A DNA stretch of 64,000 nt from Zygosaccharomyces rouxii (GCF_000026365.1 NC_012993.1:186001-250000), one strand, 5' to 3'. Counted from the stretch's first letter, positions 47,670-57,212 are shown. Notes: a model not told the origin generated them from the sequence alone. Numbers and translations are program-made.

Positions 47670-48329
47670 GTTCCTTGACACTCCATCCACAGCGCTAGAT
47701 CGCTGTAAAACTTGAGAATGTGATGAATTCTTACGAATTATTTTGACGGTACTTTTATTTTTCTCCTTTCCTTTCTCTTTGTCTTTAAACTTTAAACTCC
47801 TTAGCCAAAAACGTATTGACTATTCAAATGTGTAACCCTGGGGATGCTTTCGTCTCTTTTCTTTTTTTCTTCTTTTTTTTTTTTTTTTTGTTTTTGAAGC
47901 CAAATGACCTGAATATTCCCTATTCTCTAAGGCCTTCCGACGAATTCATTGACACAGTCTCATTAGCATCAAATGGTAACCTTATTGCTCTTACCTCTCG
48001 CCTTTAATGGATTTTATTTTTGGTTTTCCTTAACTAAGAAGTTCTTTTTTTTTTCTTAAACAGCAAACAAAAAAACGCGTTCGGCAGATAACTGTAACTG
48101 ACGGATACAGCACGTGATATTCACATGATTAATCTCCGAATAATGACAACGTGATATTCACATGATCTCATGAGTGCTCTCGATTTTTCATGACAACTGA
48201 CGGATGTTGAGAAATTGAAGAAAAAAACAGCTAGTGGTTTCATAACACTATCGGTGATATTAACCTTCCATAAAGGAATAAACAAACCTCTTCACTTACT
48301 TTTCACTTAGGGAGAGTAATCTTATCTCG
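47670..48329. promoter_or_regulatory. Divergent YAK1-RPB4 promoter region
   Basis: 660 bp. A T-rich stretch runs from 47858 to 47896. Two copies of an identical paired-E-box module occur, CACGTG-ATATT-CACATG at 48111-48127 and AACGTG-ATATT-CACATG at 48148-48164. The first 150 bp on the YAK1 side are an ATG-less in-frame extension of YAK1. No gene is supported. Confidence 0.5.
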
Positions 48330-48953
48330 ATGAATACATCCACGTCAACATTTCAAACGCGCAGGAAGCGGTTGAAGAAGGTGGAAGAAGAGGAGAATGC
48401 TGCAACGCTTCAATTAGGCCGTGAATTTCAATTGATACAAATCAATCATGATGGTGGAGAGGAAGAACTATTAGCATTAAATTTGAGTGAGGCACGTTTA
48501 ATTATCAAGGAAGCATTGTTTGAACGTAGAAGGTCGTTTAGAAGGGCACAACGTCAACATAGAGGTGGGCCTAAATCTGAAAACGAAGATGGAAAATCCT
48601 CAGAGGATGAAAACGACGAAGAAATTGCCCACACGGAAACTCGAGAAAAGGAATTGGAGTCATTGGATAATCTATTAGAGCAAACCACTGGTAGTAATAA
48701 TAAGGATTTGAAAAATACTATGGAATATTTGACGAACTTCTCGAGATTTAGAGACCAGGAAACCGTTAGTGCAGTAATCCAACTTTTGAAAAGTACTGGG
48801 TTACATCCTTTTGAAGTTGCTCAATTGGGTTCGTTGGCGTGTGATACCGCAGATGAGGCAAAGACTCTAATTCCCAGCTTAAACAATAAAATTTCAGACG
48901 ATGATTTGGAGAGAATACTCAAAGAATTATCGAACTTGGAAACAGTATATTGA
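48330..48953 (+). CDS. RPB4: RNA polymerase II subunit Rpb4
   Basis: The protein has 207 residues from ATG 48330. Rpb4 with Rpb7 forms the stalk of Pol II, acts in initiation and stress survival, and is implicated in mRNA export and decay. The N-terminal block STSTFQTRRKRLKKVEEEEN and the C-terminal HRDC-like domain (EYLTNFSRFRDQETVSAV, PFEVAQLGSLACDTADEA, ERILKELSNLE) are nearly as in S. cerevisiae. The charged linker between them is shorter, giving 207 instead of about 221 residues. It is the YJL140W orthologue and converges on YUR1/KTR2 with only 46 bp between stops. Confidence 0.97.
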   Translation: MNTSTSTFQTRRKRLKKVEEEENAATLQLGREFQLIQINHDGGEEELLALNLSEARLIIKEALFERRRSFRRAQRQHRGGPKSENEDGKSSEDENDEEIAHTETREKELESLDNLLEQTTGSNNKDLKNTMEYLTNFSRFRDQETVSAVIQLLKSTGLHPFEVAQLGSLACDTADEAKTLIPSLNNKISDDDLERILKELSNLETVY

Positions 48954-48999
48954 AAGTAAAAAAACAAAGAAAAAGAAGAAAAAAAAATCAAAGATGTTT

Positions 49000-50274
49000 T
49001 TATTGGTCATCTTTGAGAAAAGTTTTCCCAGCACCATTTTTCCACCATCTCATCAAACAACTATTGGGATCAATATCAACATGGCCATCCTCATGAGGAT
49101 TACACTGGCACCTCTGTTGGATTCTCATATTATGTGAAGCGGGACATGTATAATAAGGGTTATGATAGTAAGCTAACTCATCAAAATGTATAATTTCATC
49201 GCGGTTTAGTAAAAGTGAAACACCAATACTATGAACGGGTGCGTCACCCCATCTTTCATAATAAAATCCACCTTTGGAGTCCAAATATTCAAAATACTTC
49301 TTGTATCTTTCACTTCTGAAGAAGTTTAGGTCACCGATTTCAAAGTTTGACCAGAAATGGCACAAGTTATAATCACTGTTCGAATCCACAATTGGTGTAA
49401 AAGTTCCTACTACTTCAGAGTCTGTAATGAAGTCGTACGAATTGTTTTCCATATCCACAATTTCTTTATTATCCTCAATAAACTCCTCTACTGCATCCCA
49501 TAAAGTGGGAATCGTATCCTCATACTCGTAAATTGCAATTACAAACCCATATTTCTTGTTGTTTCGTCTCATCACTTTAAAAGGATCGTAAGGGAAATCA
49601 CAGTAGTATTCCACATCAGGTTCCACACGGAAGTAGTAATCGTAAGGCTCTAATACTTTTTGTCTAAAGAAGTAACCAGAGTTAAACCGACACATATTAC
49701 GGTAGGAACGAGTTCCACCATAGAGTACACCTTTCTCTTCCATTAATTGTAGACGTCTTTCGAATTCCTCCTCATCGATCCAATTGGGACGATTCCAATG
49801 TTCTGGGGGTACCAATGCATATTGCGTTTTCCCACTTGCCATCGCTGTAGTAGCTTCTATAAAGGCATCGTCAAAGGGTTCATCGTTCAAAAAGGTCCAG
49901 TCATAGTGATAATCTCTGTTGAACCTGTCCTCGAGAGATCTCATAGATTTCAGTGCTCCATTTAACTCCCAGTTGCGTACCAGCATCAACAGAGTGGCGT
50001 TTTCCCTTTGGGGAACTTTGTGGAAAGTGAATCCATTCATCTCATCATCGTAACTGTTACTCGACAATTTCAACGGTTTTTTGAAATGACGACCTCTATG
50101 TGACTGATACTTTTCAGCGACTTCTCTTGATCTCTCAAAAAGATCTTTTTCTATCCTGCTACCTTCGAGGCAGTTCAATAATACCAATGATAGTATGTAG
50201 GTGAGGTAAAGCCCAAATAACGCTAGCAGGAATATAATCACCACAAATGGTCTTCTTGTTTGATTTCTTAACAT
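49000..50274 (-). CDS. YUR1: Golgi alpha-1,2-mannosyltransferase of the KRE2/MNT1 family (Yur1/Ktr2)
   Basis: The protein has 424 residues from ATG 50274. It transfers mannose from GDP-mannose to N-linked outer chains in the Golgi. It is a type II membrane protein: a short basic cytosolic tail, one transmembrane helix at about residues 10-33 (VVIIFLLALFGLYLTYILSL), then the luminal GT15 domain. GT15 hallmarks include ALVPPEHWNRPNWIDEEEF, YYFRVEPDVEYYCD (metal-binding Glu/Asp region), GFVIAIYEYEDTIPTLW and YYERWGDAPVHSIGVSLLL. A single gene here corresponds to S. cerevisiae YUR1 (YJL139C) and KTR2 (YKR061W). Confidence 0.93.
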   Translation of the reverse strand: MLRNQTRRPFVVIIFLLALFGLYLTYILSLVLLNCLEGSRIEKDLFERSREVAEKYQSHRGRHFKKPLKLSSNSYDDEMNGFTFHKVPQRENATLLMLVRNWELNGALKSMRSLEDRFNRDYHYDWTFLNDEPFDDAFIEATTAMASGKTQYALVPPEHWNRPNWIDEEEFERRLQLMEEKGVLYGGTRSYRNMCRFNSGYFFRQKVLEPYDYYFRVEPDVEYYCDFPYDPFKVMRRNNKKYGFVIAIYEYEDTIPTLWDAVEEFIEDNKEIVDMENNSYDFITDSEVVGTFTPIVDSNSDYNLCHFWSNFEIGDLNFFRSERYKKYFEYLDSKGGFYYERWGDAPVHSIGVSLLLNRDEIIHFDELAYYHNPYYTCPASHNMRIQQRCQCNPHEDGHVDIDPNSCLMRWWKNGAGKTFLKDDQ

Positions 50275-50438
50275 TGATATTGAGATCTTACGACTAATCT
50301 GATTACTCTAAACCACTGTTGGGCCCTCTTTCAATTCAATTTTGTCTGTTGTAACGGCGGCTCTTGATACATGATTCTTTCATATCATTTGAACAGATGG
50401 CGCGCCTCGATAAGAATGGAAGCGGTCCATTGTATGCG

Positions 50439-50451
50439 ATGTACGGGTGTG
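50439..50451 (-). promoter_or_regulatory. Rap1-type site between YUR1 and UTP30
   Basis: ATGTACGGGTGTG on the plus strand is CACACCCGTACAT in reverse, a very close match to the yeast Rap1 consensus ACACCCRYACAY. It lies 165 bp upstream of the YUR1/KTR2 start codon. Confidence 0.5.
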
Positions 50452-50593
50452 GAGATCAACAAAACTCTTCAATAACCAAGAGAGTTAGAAAGAGATGATA
50501 CTAGTCTCTGTAAACTTATATTTATCTAAAATGCTCTACAATTATTTGCTTATAATTTACATCGTTCCTTAGGCACATCTTAAAGCGCTAACT

Positions 50594-51355
50594 TTACTTT
50601 TGTTCGCCGTATATTGGTAAACTAGGGCTATTCGTCGTCTTGACAAACATAGAGGAAATTCCATCTCTAATAACTCCCCCTTGTGGTCTTTTACTCTTAT
50701 CTGTGAGGAAATTAACCACATCTTTAATGTTTTCCACCATTTCTTGTGTACTATGTTTTCCTACTCTTCCTATGCGCACGCCAAGGCAATTGTCACTGTT
50801 GGGTACATAACTGGTATTTTTGCAGATACTTCTCAATTGAGCTCTTACAAATGCCGAATCACAATCCTGTGAGGTCTTGGACTTGTCATATGGTCTTGTC
50901 ATGCGTATCACGTATGGAAGTTTCTTAGTACCGTGGTAAAATTTACTACCTAGGACATCTGGTAACAGATGATGAACTCTAAAATCCGCTACTATTAAAT
51001 CAAATTCTTTGTAAAGTTGAATAGATTTAACACCTCTAAATCGACGTTTTAAGTTTTTTATACTGAGTATTTCTTTAAAGAGATCAGTGGTAGTTTCATC
51101 TTTGGCTAAAGATTCTCTATAAGTGGTAGAAGGATCTTTAGTGATTAGCAGAATACGAAGATCCTTAGGCCTATGTAACTTAGATTCCCTCAAGGGGATT
51201 ATCCTTGGGGTGTGATCATTTTTAATTCCTATTTTCTTCGAAGCATTGATGATTACCTGAACATCTTTATCATTTCGAAGAGACTCATCGGTAGAGCAGT
51301 GTTTCAGTAGAGAGCTTAAAGCTCTATTTGATAGCTCTTCATCAATCTTGACCAT
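50594..51355 (-). CDS. UTP30: U3 processome-associated ribosomal L1-domain protein Utp30
   Basis: The protein has 253 residues from ATG 51355. Utp30 is a non-essential factor of early 90S pre-ribosomes. Almost the whole protein is one L1-like domain: an N-terminal helix pair, the beta-strand RILLITKDP, the ELDLIVADFRVHHLLPDVLG-like region (here EFDLIVADF, HHLLPDVLG) with PYVIRMTRP, and the second half with NCLGVRIGRVGKHS. It ends with VKTTNSPSLPIYG. PAC sites directly upstream agree with nucleolar function. The order with YUR1/KTR2 and TIF1 agrees with YKR060W. Confidence 0.92.
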   Translation of the reverse strand: MVKIDEELSNRALSSLLKHCSTDESLRNDKDVQVIINASKKIGIKNDHTPRIIPLRESKLHRPKDLRILLITKDPSTTYRESLAKDETTTDLFKEILSIKNLKRRFRGVKSIQLYKEFDLIVADFRVHHLLPDVLGSKFYHGTKKLPYVIRMTRPYDKSKTSQDCDSAFVRAQLRSICKNTSYVPNSDNCLGVRIGRVGKHSTQEMVENIKDVVNFLTDKSKRPQGGVIRDGISSMFVKTTNSPSLPIYGEQK

Positions 51356-51389
51356 CTTTCTGTTCGTCTTTTATGGGAGTCGTCTCAAC

Positions 51390-51442
51390 GAGGTGAGATG
51401 AGATGAGGTGAGATGAGCTTAGATTAGATTAGACGAAATTTT
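51390..51442. promoter_or_regulatory. PAC array and RRPE-like element before UTP30
   Basis: GAGATGAGATGAG-type repeats at 51393-51417 end in GATGAGCTT at 51413-51421, only 35-65 bp before the start codon of UTP30. CGAAATTTTAAGC (about 51434-51446) follows as an RRPE-like element. Confidence 0.65.
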
Positions 51443-51525
51443 AAGCTTAAAAAAAATTTACAAAATATCAATGGACTGGATAGCTTATAAGAAATACACC
51501 ATTAACTGTCTACTATATACTAGCT

Positions 51526-52713
51526 TCAATTGAACAATTCAGCAATGTTAGCTGGTAATTCTTCGATTTGGGTAGAGTAGAACTTCTCCAAGTCTCTCAT
51601 AGCACCAACATCTTCGTTGGTAACGAAGTTGATGGCAACACCCTTTCTACCGAAACGACCACCTCTACCGATTCTGTGAATGTAGTTTTCTTTGTTGGTT
51701 GGTAGGTCGTAGTTAATAACCAAAGAGACTTGTTGAACATCGATACCTCTAGCCAACAAATCAGTAGAGATCAAAATTCTAGAAGAACCACTTCTGAATT
51801 CCTTCATGATAACATCTCTTTCTTGTTGTGGCAAATCGGAGTAGATAGAAGAAACAGTGAAACTATCAGCTCTCAATTTTTGGGTCAATTCTTCGACCTT
51901 TCTTCTGGTGTTACAGAAAATAACAGCTTGAGTGACAGAGATAGAGTCGTACAAATCGGTCAAACAGTCGTATTTGTATAGTTCTTCTTCAACGTTGATG
52001 TAGAATTGTTGAATACCTTCCAAGGTCAATTCATCCTTCTTAACCAAAATTCTGACTGGGTTTCTCATAAATTTAGTAGTAACTTCTAGCACATCATTTG
52101 GCATAGTAGCGGACAATAGAACCACTTGAGTAGTTGGTGGCAAAAGGGTGAAAATTTGGTAGATTTGTTCCTTGAAACCAGATGACAACATTTCATCAGC
52201 TTCATCCAAGATGAACATCTTGATGTGATCAGTCTTGAATTTACGTCTTTGGATGTTGTCGAAAACACGACCTGGAGTACCGACAACAATTTGAGCATCT
52301 CTCAAACCTTCAGCATCTTCTTGGAAAGAAGTACCACCGATACATGCATGTACCTTGATGTCCATGTGGAAAGCCAAAGCGATGACAACCTTTTGGATTT
52401 GCAAAGCCAATTCTCTGGTTGGTGCCAACATTAGAGCTTGTGGAGCCTTAACGTTAACATCGATTCTTTGCAAAGCAGCAATGGAGAAAGTACCAGTCTT
52501 ACCAGTACCAGATTGAGCTTGAGCCAAAACGTCATGAGCTTCGATGATAGGCAAGATAGCACGTTGTTGAATAGCAGATGGTTCTTCAAAACCGTAACCG
52601 AAAACACCTCTCAACAACTCAGGCTTCAAGTTCATGTCATCGAACTTGTAGACAACCTTGTCATAGTTGGTTTGAATTTGAGATTCTTCTAACTCAGTAA
52701 TACCTTCAGACAT
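51526..52713 (-). CDS. TIF1: Translation initiation factor eIF4A, DEAD-box RNA helicase
   Basis: The protein has 395 residues from ATG 52713, the eIF4A standard size. It unwinds mRNA 5' leaders as part of eIF4F. The order of motifs is complete: Q motif ([13 protein letters not shown]), Walker A (AQSGTGKT), [25 protein letters not shown], then domain 2 with [15 protein letters not shown] and [13 protein letters not shown]. Codon use is strongly biased toward optimal codons, a sign of very high expression. The single copy corresponds to S. cerevisiae TIF1 (YKR059W) and TIF2 (YJL138C). RRPE and PAC-array elements lie upstream. Confidence 0.98.
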   Translation of the reverse strand: MSEGITELEESQIQTNYDKVVYKFDDMNLKPELLRGVFGYGFEEPSAIQQRAILPIIEAHDVLAQAQSGTGKTGTFSIAALQRIDVNVKAPQALMLAPTRELALQIQKVVIALAFHMDIKVHACIGGTSFQEDAEGLRDAQIVVGTPGRVFDNIQRRKFKTDHIKMFILDEADEMLSSGFKEQIYQIFTLLPPTTQVVLLSATMPNDVLEVTTKFMRNPVRILVKKDELTLEGIQQFYINVEEELYKYDCLTDLYDSISVTQAVIFCNTRRKVEELTQKLRADSFTVSSIYSDLPQQERDVIMKEFRSGSSRILISTDLLARGIDVQQVSLVINYDLPTNKENYIHRIGRGGRFGRKGVAINFVTNEDVGAMRDLEKFYSTQIEELPANIAELFN

Positions 52714-52862
52714 CTTGATTCAATTTAATAGTTCCCTATCCTATTGATCTAAACGGTTTACTACTTTTAAACCAGAAGTAAAATAAATAATGTATAATAC
52801 AGTATAAGTAGTATATGAGAAGCTGTTATAGCTCTGCCTCGGTATGGCTTGAGTACCTTGAC

Positions 52863-52985
52863 AAAAAAATTTTCAATCACTCGTAACGAGTGGCATCTCA
52901 TCATAATCTACGAATATGGAAAGTGATTAACGATGAGCAGACAAGAAGGAAGATGCGATGAGATGAGATGAGATGAGATGAGATA
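52863..52985. promoter_or_regulatory. RRPE and PAC tandem array before TIF1
   Basis: AAAAAAATTTTCA at 52863-52875 is an RRPE on the TIF1 strand. GCGATGAG followed by five further ATGAG units occupies 52955-52982. A single CGATGAG is at 52931-52937. These lie 150-270 bp upstream of the TIF1 start. Confidence 0.7.
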
Positions 52986-53038
52986 ATACTGGCAATGTTG
53001 GTGGTTGGTATGAAGATAGCATTATTATGAACTATTGA

Positions 53039-54295
53039 TTAGTGATTATTCTTCTCATTTTTAGTTGAGAAGAATCTACTTCTCCAATCTCGTAAGTCAT
53101 ATGGGAAGGCTCTTTCTTCTGGCTCCAAACTGTCTTCGGGGAAGACTCTTTCTACACTAACAGGGGTAGGCTTTGGTTCTTCGGGAGACATAATTCCTAT
53201 ACTTCTGTCTTTCTTTAAAGTAGTGGAAGGGCTGGTAAAAGTGGTGGGAGCAGTGGGAGTGGTAGAAATGGTAGGAGAGGTGGGTGTGAAAGAAGTGGTG
53301 GAAGCAGTAGGAGCAGAGGGAGCAGTAGGAGTAAAAGAAGTGATAGGAGCAATGGGGGTGATATGAACAGGCTGTTGTGTTCGTTGATCTGGAAAGACTC
53401 TTTCGGGTTCCTGTTGAGATTGAGTCATGGATTCCAACCAAGCAGATGAACTTGTTTCTAATTTGAGACCCTTCATGTATCGTGCAAGGTCGTATTCAGA
53501 TTGAAATTCTAGAAACACCTTATTCCATTGGCTAGAATAACTGTCTTCATCACCACACCAACCTTTCCAAGGTTTATTTTCCCCGATGAAGTGAACTAAC
53601 TTAATCTGTTTCTTAAAGAATTTGGTGGCTGGGGAACTTTGATAGCCATAATTGGGCATCGTAACGTTATAGACGAACGGTAATCGTATCCACCTCTGTT
53701 CTATATTTTCAATTCCTCTGCTACAATGGGCATTGAAGAATTGATTTAAGACACCTTGATCAGCCCCATCCATCGAAACGGTATCAGAAATAAATTTTTG
53801 CAATGATTGTGCTAATTCTTTATCAGGTGCTAATAGTAAGACACCACTGTTAAACATGTCTGGCCAACCAACATCGGGAGCTCCTGCAATTTGATTTTGG
53901 TTTATTGGATAATTTTCAAAAAGGTTGAAAACATCAGTACTCAATGGTAAGGTGTCACCGTCCAAGTACAAGACTCGATCGTAGTTTAATTCCCATAATC
54001 TTGCCTTAACAAGGGTAAAATGCAGCTCAGGCCTATTCAACAATTTTAAATTCTCATTGTTGCCAGCAGTACCCTGAATTGGATCTACAATAATGATATC
54101 AGTGAAAAGTTTACGCAGAATATCTAGCGAAAGCTCCGTTAAGACGTCTCGGTAAAGATCTCTAGAAACAAGAAGCAACAGTGCAACGTCTTTGCCGCCT
54201 CGAAGCTTCTTCAATTGATAACCAAGCGTAAAGACACCGGGGAGGTAAGCTGCAGAATATAGAAGAGTAGCAATAGCCAATTGTTGCCCACTCAT
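53039..54295 (-). CDS. GLG1: Glycogenin (self-glucosylating primer of glycogen synthesis)
   Basis: The protein has 418 residues from ATG 54295. Glycogenin glucosylates its own tyrosine from UDP-glucose to prime glycogen. The GT8 domain spans about residues 1-265: IATLLYSAAYLPGVFTLGYQ, the metal-binding DGD in RVLYLDGDTLPL, FNSGVLLLAPD and LVHFIGENKPWKG. A Thr/Ser/Pro/Ala-rich linker of about 60 residues follows, and the C-terminus carries three related motifs RVFPDQ, RVFPED and RAFPYD before LRDW. The C-terminal region of glycogenins binds glycogen synthase. One locus here corresponds to S. cerevisiae GLG1 (YKR058W) and GLG2 (YJL137C). Confidence 0.95.
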   Translation of the reverse strand: MSGQQLAIATLLYSAAYLPGVFTLGYQLKKLRGGKDVALLLLVSRDLYRDVLTELSLDILRKLFTDIIIVDPIQGTAGNNENLKLLNRPELHFTLVKARLWELNYDRVLYLDGDTLPLSTDVFNLFENYPINQNQIAGAPDVGWPDMFNSGVLLLAPDKELAQSLQKFISDTVSMDGADQGVLNQFFNAHCSRGIENIEQRWIRLPFVYNVTMPNYGYQSSPATKFFKKQIKLVHFIGENKPWKGWCGDEDSYSSQWNKVFLEFQSEYDLARYMKGLKLETSSSAWLESMTQSQQEPERVFPDQRTQQPVHITPIAPITSFTPTAPSAPTASTTSFTPTSPTISTTPTAPTTFTSPSTTLKKDRSIGIMSPEEPKPTPVSVERVFPEDSLEPEERAFPYDLRDWRSRFFSTKNEKNNH

Positions 54296-54598
54296 GTGAA
54301 TAACGTTTTTCGAATGCAGCTTTCTATTAGAAAATAGCCAGTTGTCTCGAGAGACAGTTGATGTCGTTCTTGTCCCCCCTTAACATGAATACTTGTTTAT
54401 ATAAATAAAATCTAGTTTCGCTTCGCAATGTCTCATCGGAGCCCCAAGGATAGATAGATTAAGAGTTACAGATATAGTTACAAATTATGCATGTAACAAG
54501 GACAATGACGATTATTAAAAGATGGTTTCTTTAAAGATGTTACCGTACATATGTATGATGAAGATTCAATGATTAATAGTACTTACAAACATTGTAAC

Positions 54599-54972
54599 TT
54601 AACGGGAGTAAGACCAGACGTTCTTCAACAAACCGTCGTTTTGAGCCAAACGGTTCAAAGAATCATCACCTTCACCTCTAGCTCTGACGTAACCACATAG
54701 GGCGTAAGTGATGTATTCACCTGGGATGGCACGGCCTTCCTCATCAACCTTAGCAATGTTGATTTGGACGGAACCGTGGTCCTTGGCCTTGATAATTCTG
54801 TTGGTGGCAGAACACTTTCTTGGAACGTAAAGTTCGACCTAAAACAAAAAAAAAAATTGTTAGTACTCATTTATTCATGTCTTTGTTGATTTAACGGCCC
54901 AGCACATGAGCTTGCATTTATCAACATCTCATTTCATCTAATACGTACTAGTTGGCCCTTATCGTTCTCCAT
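54599..54972 (-). CDS. RPS21: 40S ribosomal protein eS21 (two exons)
   Basis: Exon 1 54972-54949 encodes MENDKGQL; exon 2 54838-54599 encodes the remaining 79 residues, giving 87, the standard eS21 length. The start, [20 protein letters not shown] across the junction, and the C-terminus ([17 protein letters not shown]) agree with yeast Rps21. The protein sits on the 40S platform near uS2 and is needed for 3' maturation of 18S rRNA. Exon 2 shows strongly optimal codon use. The one gene corresponds to RPS21A (YKR057W) and RPS21B (YJL136C), both of which also have an intron near the start. Confidence 0.97.
54839..54948 (-). other. Spliceosomal intron of RPS21 (110 nt)
   Basis: On the minus strand: donor GTACGT (54948-54943), branch point TACTAAC (54865-54859), a poly-T stretch and acceptor TTTTAG ending at 54839. 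The donor differs from GTATGT at one position, a variant used by several yeast ribosomal protein genes. Confidence 0.95.
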
Positions 54973-55436
54973 CTTGTCTTGTTGGCTTCACGTAACGTCT
55001 CGATATGCCTCTTCAATTATGGGTAAACTGTATGTAGGGCGCTTCAATTGGTATTAGGCTAGTGAAATTTGCAAAAGTTGAGCGCTGAGTTCCATCGAGT
55101 CAGTGCGTCGGTCCATTCCCGTCGAGAGAGGACGCCCGGTCATGATGAGACGGCGAAGGACGGCGCGTGGTGAAAAACTTCCGTAGCAGTCAAGCCAAAA
55201 AAAAATGAAAGGATGTATTGATGTACGCGTAAGTACAGTCACACATGGTGCGTGGGTTTTGTAGTTAGGTATAATTGTAGCTCATTAATTACTATGATTT
55301 ATTGGTAAATTGTAACGTTGATCACATCCGTACCAATATTGTCATGTTTTATGCATAGAACTTCTTTCCAAGATTTTTCTTACATTAATATTTTGCTTTA
55401 TCAATAATAAATATATAAATAATGCATGGGTAGGGC
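54973..55436. promoter_or_regulatory. RPS21 promoter region with Rap1-like site
   Basis: 464 bp. GGTGCGTGGGTTT at 55247-55259 (AAACCCACGCACC in reverse) matches 11 of 13 positions of the Rap1 consensus, about 275 bp from the start, a common place in ribosomal protein promoters. A possible A tract lies at 55198-55205. The TRM2-proximal part is 3' flank. Confidence 0.45.
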
Positions 55437-57212
55437 TCAAACCCTTGACATAACGCATACACTTTCTACATGGTGAGTTTGGGGGAAAAAATCGAATCCT
55501 CTTAAACTTTCAATCTTGTAATCTTTACCCCTTTCTGTGTCTTTTAAGAAAAATTCCACATCTCTTGCTTGTGAATGGACGTTACAAGAGATGTAAACAA
55601 TTCTTGCAGGATAGTATTCTGACAATTGTCTCATAAATAATTCATCGCAGCCCTTACGAGGAGGATCGAGAATCACTGAAGTTCTATCATTTGGTGTATC
55701 AATAGATTCGAATAATTTCTCCGCTTTACCAACAATGAATTTACAGTTTTCTACACCATTGTTCTTTGCGTTAGTCTCAGCAAATGAGACACTATCAGCG
55801 GAAATTTCTACACCTGTTACCTTTGCAACACCTTTAGAGCTGCAAATACTGAATAGCCCTGATCCGCAGTAAGCATCCACCAGATAATTAGGAGCGTTGG
55901 GTTCCGAATTGGGGATTTGTAAATTTTCTCTCACGTATTTGGTTACCAATGGTAGGATCGAATTATTATTCTGGAAGAATTCACCCGCGCTAAATTTAAA
56001 CGTATAACCATCCACGTACTCCCTAACGACTTGTCTAGTGTTTGTGACACAAGTTTTGGCTAGTTTTATGTCCTTTTCCTTATCTTCAGTCTCTACAAAT
56101 GAAATTTCACCTTGTTCATTTTTAGAGCCATTATCCATCAATTGTTCTCTAGTTTCTTCAGATCCATTCAAGATTGTTGTGTTTTCTCTCAAAAGAATTG
56201 TTGCACCTTTTCTGTAATTTTGGTAATCAGTGTCGAATTTTTGCCTTTCATTGGACATACCCATATTTACCGCCGGTGTACCAATTGGACACTCTTCGAT
56301 GTCAAGAATGGAACCAGTACCACCTATTTCCAGGTTATCTTTCCGCCATTTCTGTTTACCCTTTTGACCAAACCCTAATGGTGGTCTATCCTCCAATTGT
56401 TTCCTGCGGGGCATGTCAAAATGTGGCGTTAATTTGGTTCTGTAACCCAATTTTAGTGGTGAACCAATAGTTTCCCCAACTTCTTGTACCAACTTTTCTA
56501 CTACTAACCTTGGTGCAAAATATCTATAAGCATTAACAATTGTATTTCTTTTCAACTCTAATTGTCTCTCGTAGGTCAAAAATTGGAATTGGCATCCTGA
56601 GCACTTACCAAAATATTTACATGTAATCAACTCATCTTTTCTCATTGGCGACTTTTCCACAACATCCAATAGATCAGTTTCCACATGATAAGGATGTGTC
56701 TTGTAAACATTTATATTTACCACATCTCCCACGAGTCCAAATGGTATTAAAGCGATTTGCTTTTTTCCAGTTTCTACAGGGTTTTCGATAAGAGCCATAC
56801 CTTCACCATTAGATGCATTTCTGAGGACTTTTATATTATTCACCACCCTATGATAAGCTCGAGTCATGGGCCCACTGAGTCTGGGAACATCGTTTAAAAT
56901 GGCAGATACATCATTTTTCACTTCTTCACGCTTCAAACCATGTTCTTGTAAAAGTTCATCGATTTCGAATTCTAATACACCAAGGGGGCCAGTAGGATCT
57001 GCTTTTTTAGCCTTGTATCTCCTCAACTTTGGCTTTTTAGGCTTCCTATTTGGCGCTGAGTTACCTAATTGTCTTTTATTATTATTGATTTCGGCCGTGC
57101 TATCAGCTACGGTTGTCATATTAGATTTGAGAATAGAATAGCAACCAATCGAGTTAATCCTAGACCTCAGAACAGTTTTTATTGGCCTAATTACACTCTT
57201 CCAAGCTATCAT
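55437..57212 (-). CDS. TRM2: tRNA (uracil-5-)-methyltransferase Trm2 (m5U54)
   Basis: The protein has 591 residues from ATG 57212; Met32 is a second candidate start, and the basic first 31 residues (RPIKTVLRSRINS) could be a mitochondrial signal. Trm2 makes ribothymidine at position 54 of tRNA. Order: basic N-terminus with KPKKPKLRRYKAKK, TRAM-like beta-barrel, Fe-S-type cysteines (CKYFGKCSGCQF), the SAM-dependent domain with VDAYCGSGLFSICSS, VGVEIS-like motif (TGVEISADSV), LDPPRKGCDELF and the catalytic Cys in YISCNVHSQARD. It is the YKR056W orthologue. Two PAC cores lie within 35 bp of the ATG. Confidence 0.95.
   Translation of the reverse strand: MIAWKSVIRPIKTVLRSRINSIGCYSILKSNMTTVADSTAEINNNKRQLGNSAPNRKPKKPKLRRYKAKKADPTGPLGVLEFEIDELLQEHGLKREEVKNDVSAILNDVPRLSGPMTRAYHRVVNNIKVLRNASNGEGMALIENPVETGKKQIALIPFGLVGDVVNINVYKTHPYHVETDLLDVVEKSPMRKDELITCKYFGKCSGCQFQFLTYERQLELKRNTIVNAYRYFAPRLVVEKLVQEVGETIGSPLKLGYRTKLTPHFDMPRRKQLEDRPPLGFGQKGKQKWRKDNLEIGGTGSILDIEECPIGTPAVNMGMSNERQKFDTDYQNYRKGATILLRENTTILNGSEETREQLMDNGSKNEQGEISFVETEDKEKDIKLAKTCVTNTRQVVREYVDGYTFKFSAGEFFQNNNSILPLVTKYVRENLQIPNSEPNAPNYLVDAYCGSGLFSICSSKGVAKVTGVEISADSVSFAETNAKNNGVENCKFIVGKAEKLFESIDTPNDRTSVILDPPRKGCDELFMRQLSEYYPARIVYISCNVHSQARDVEFFLKDTERGKDYKIESLRGFDFFPQTHHVESVCVMSRV

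Noticed and set aside
48111..48164. Possible CDEI elements of a centromere
   Set aside because: Flanking DNA is not an 80-90 bp AT-only CDEII and no CDEIII follows; repeated E-boxes fit promoter function better.
54655..54870. 71-codon minus-strand ORF
   Set aside because: A wrong-frame reading of RPS21 exon 2 and its intron; the real gene is in another frame and spliced.
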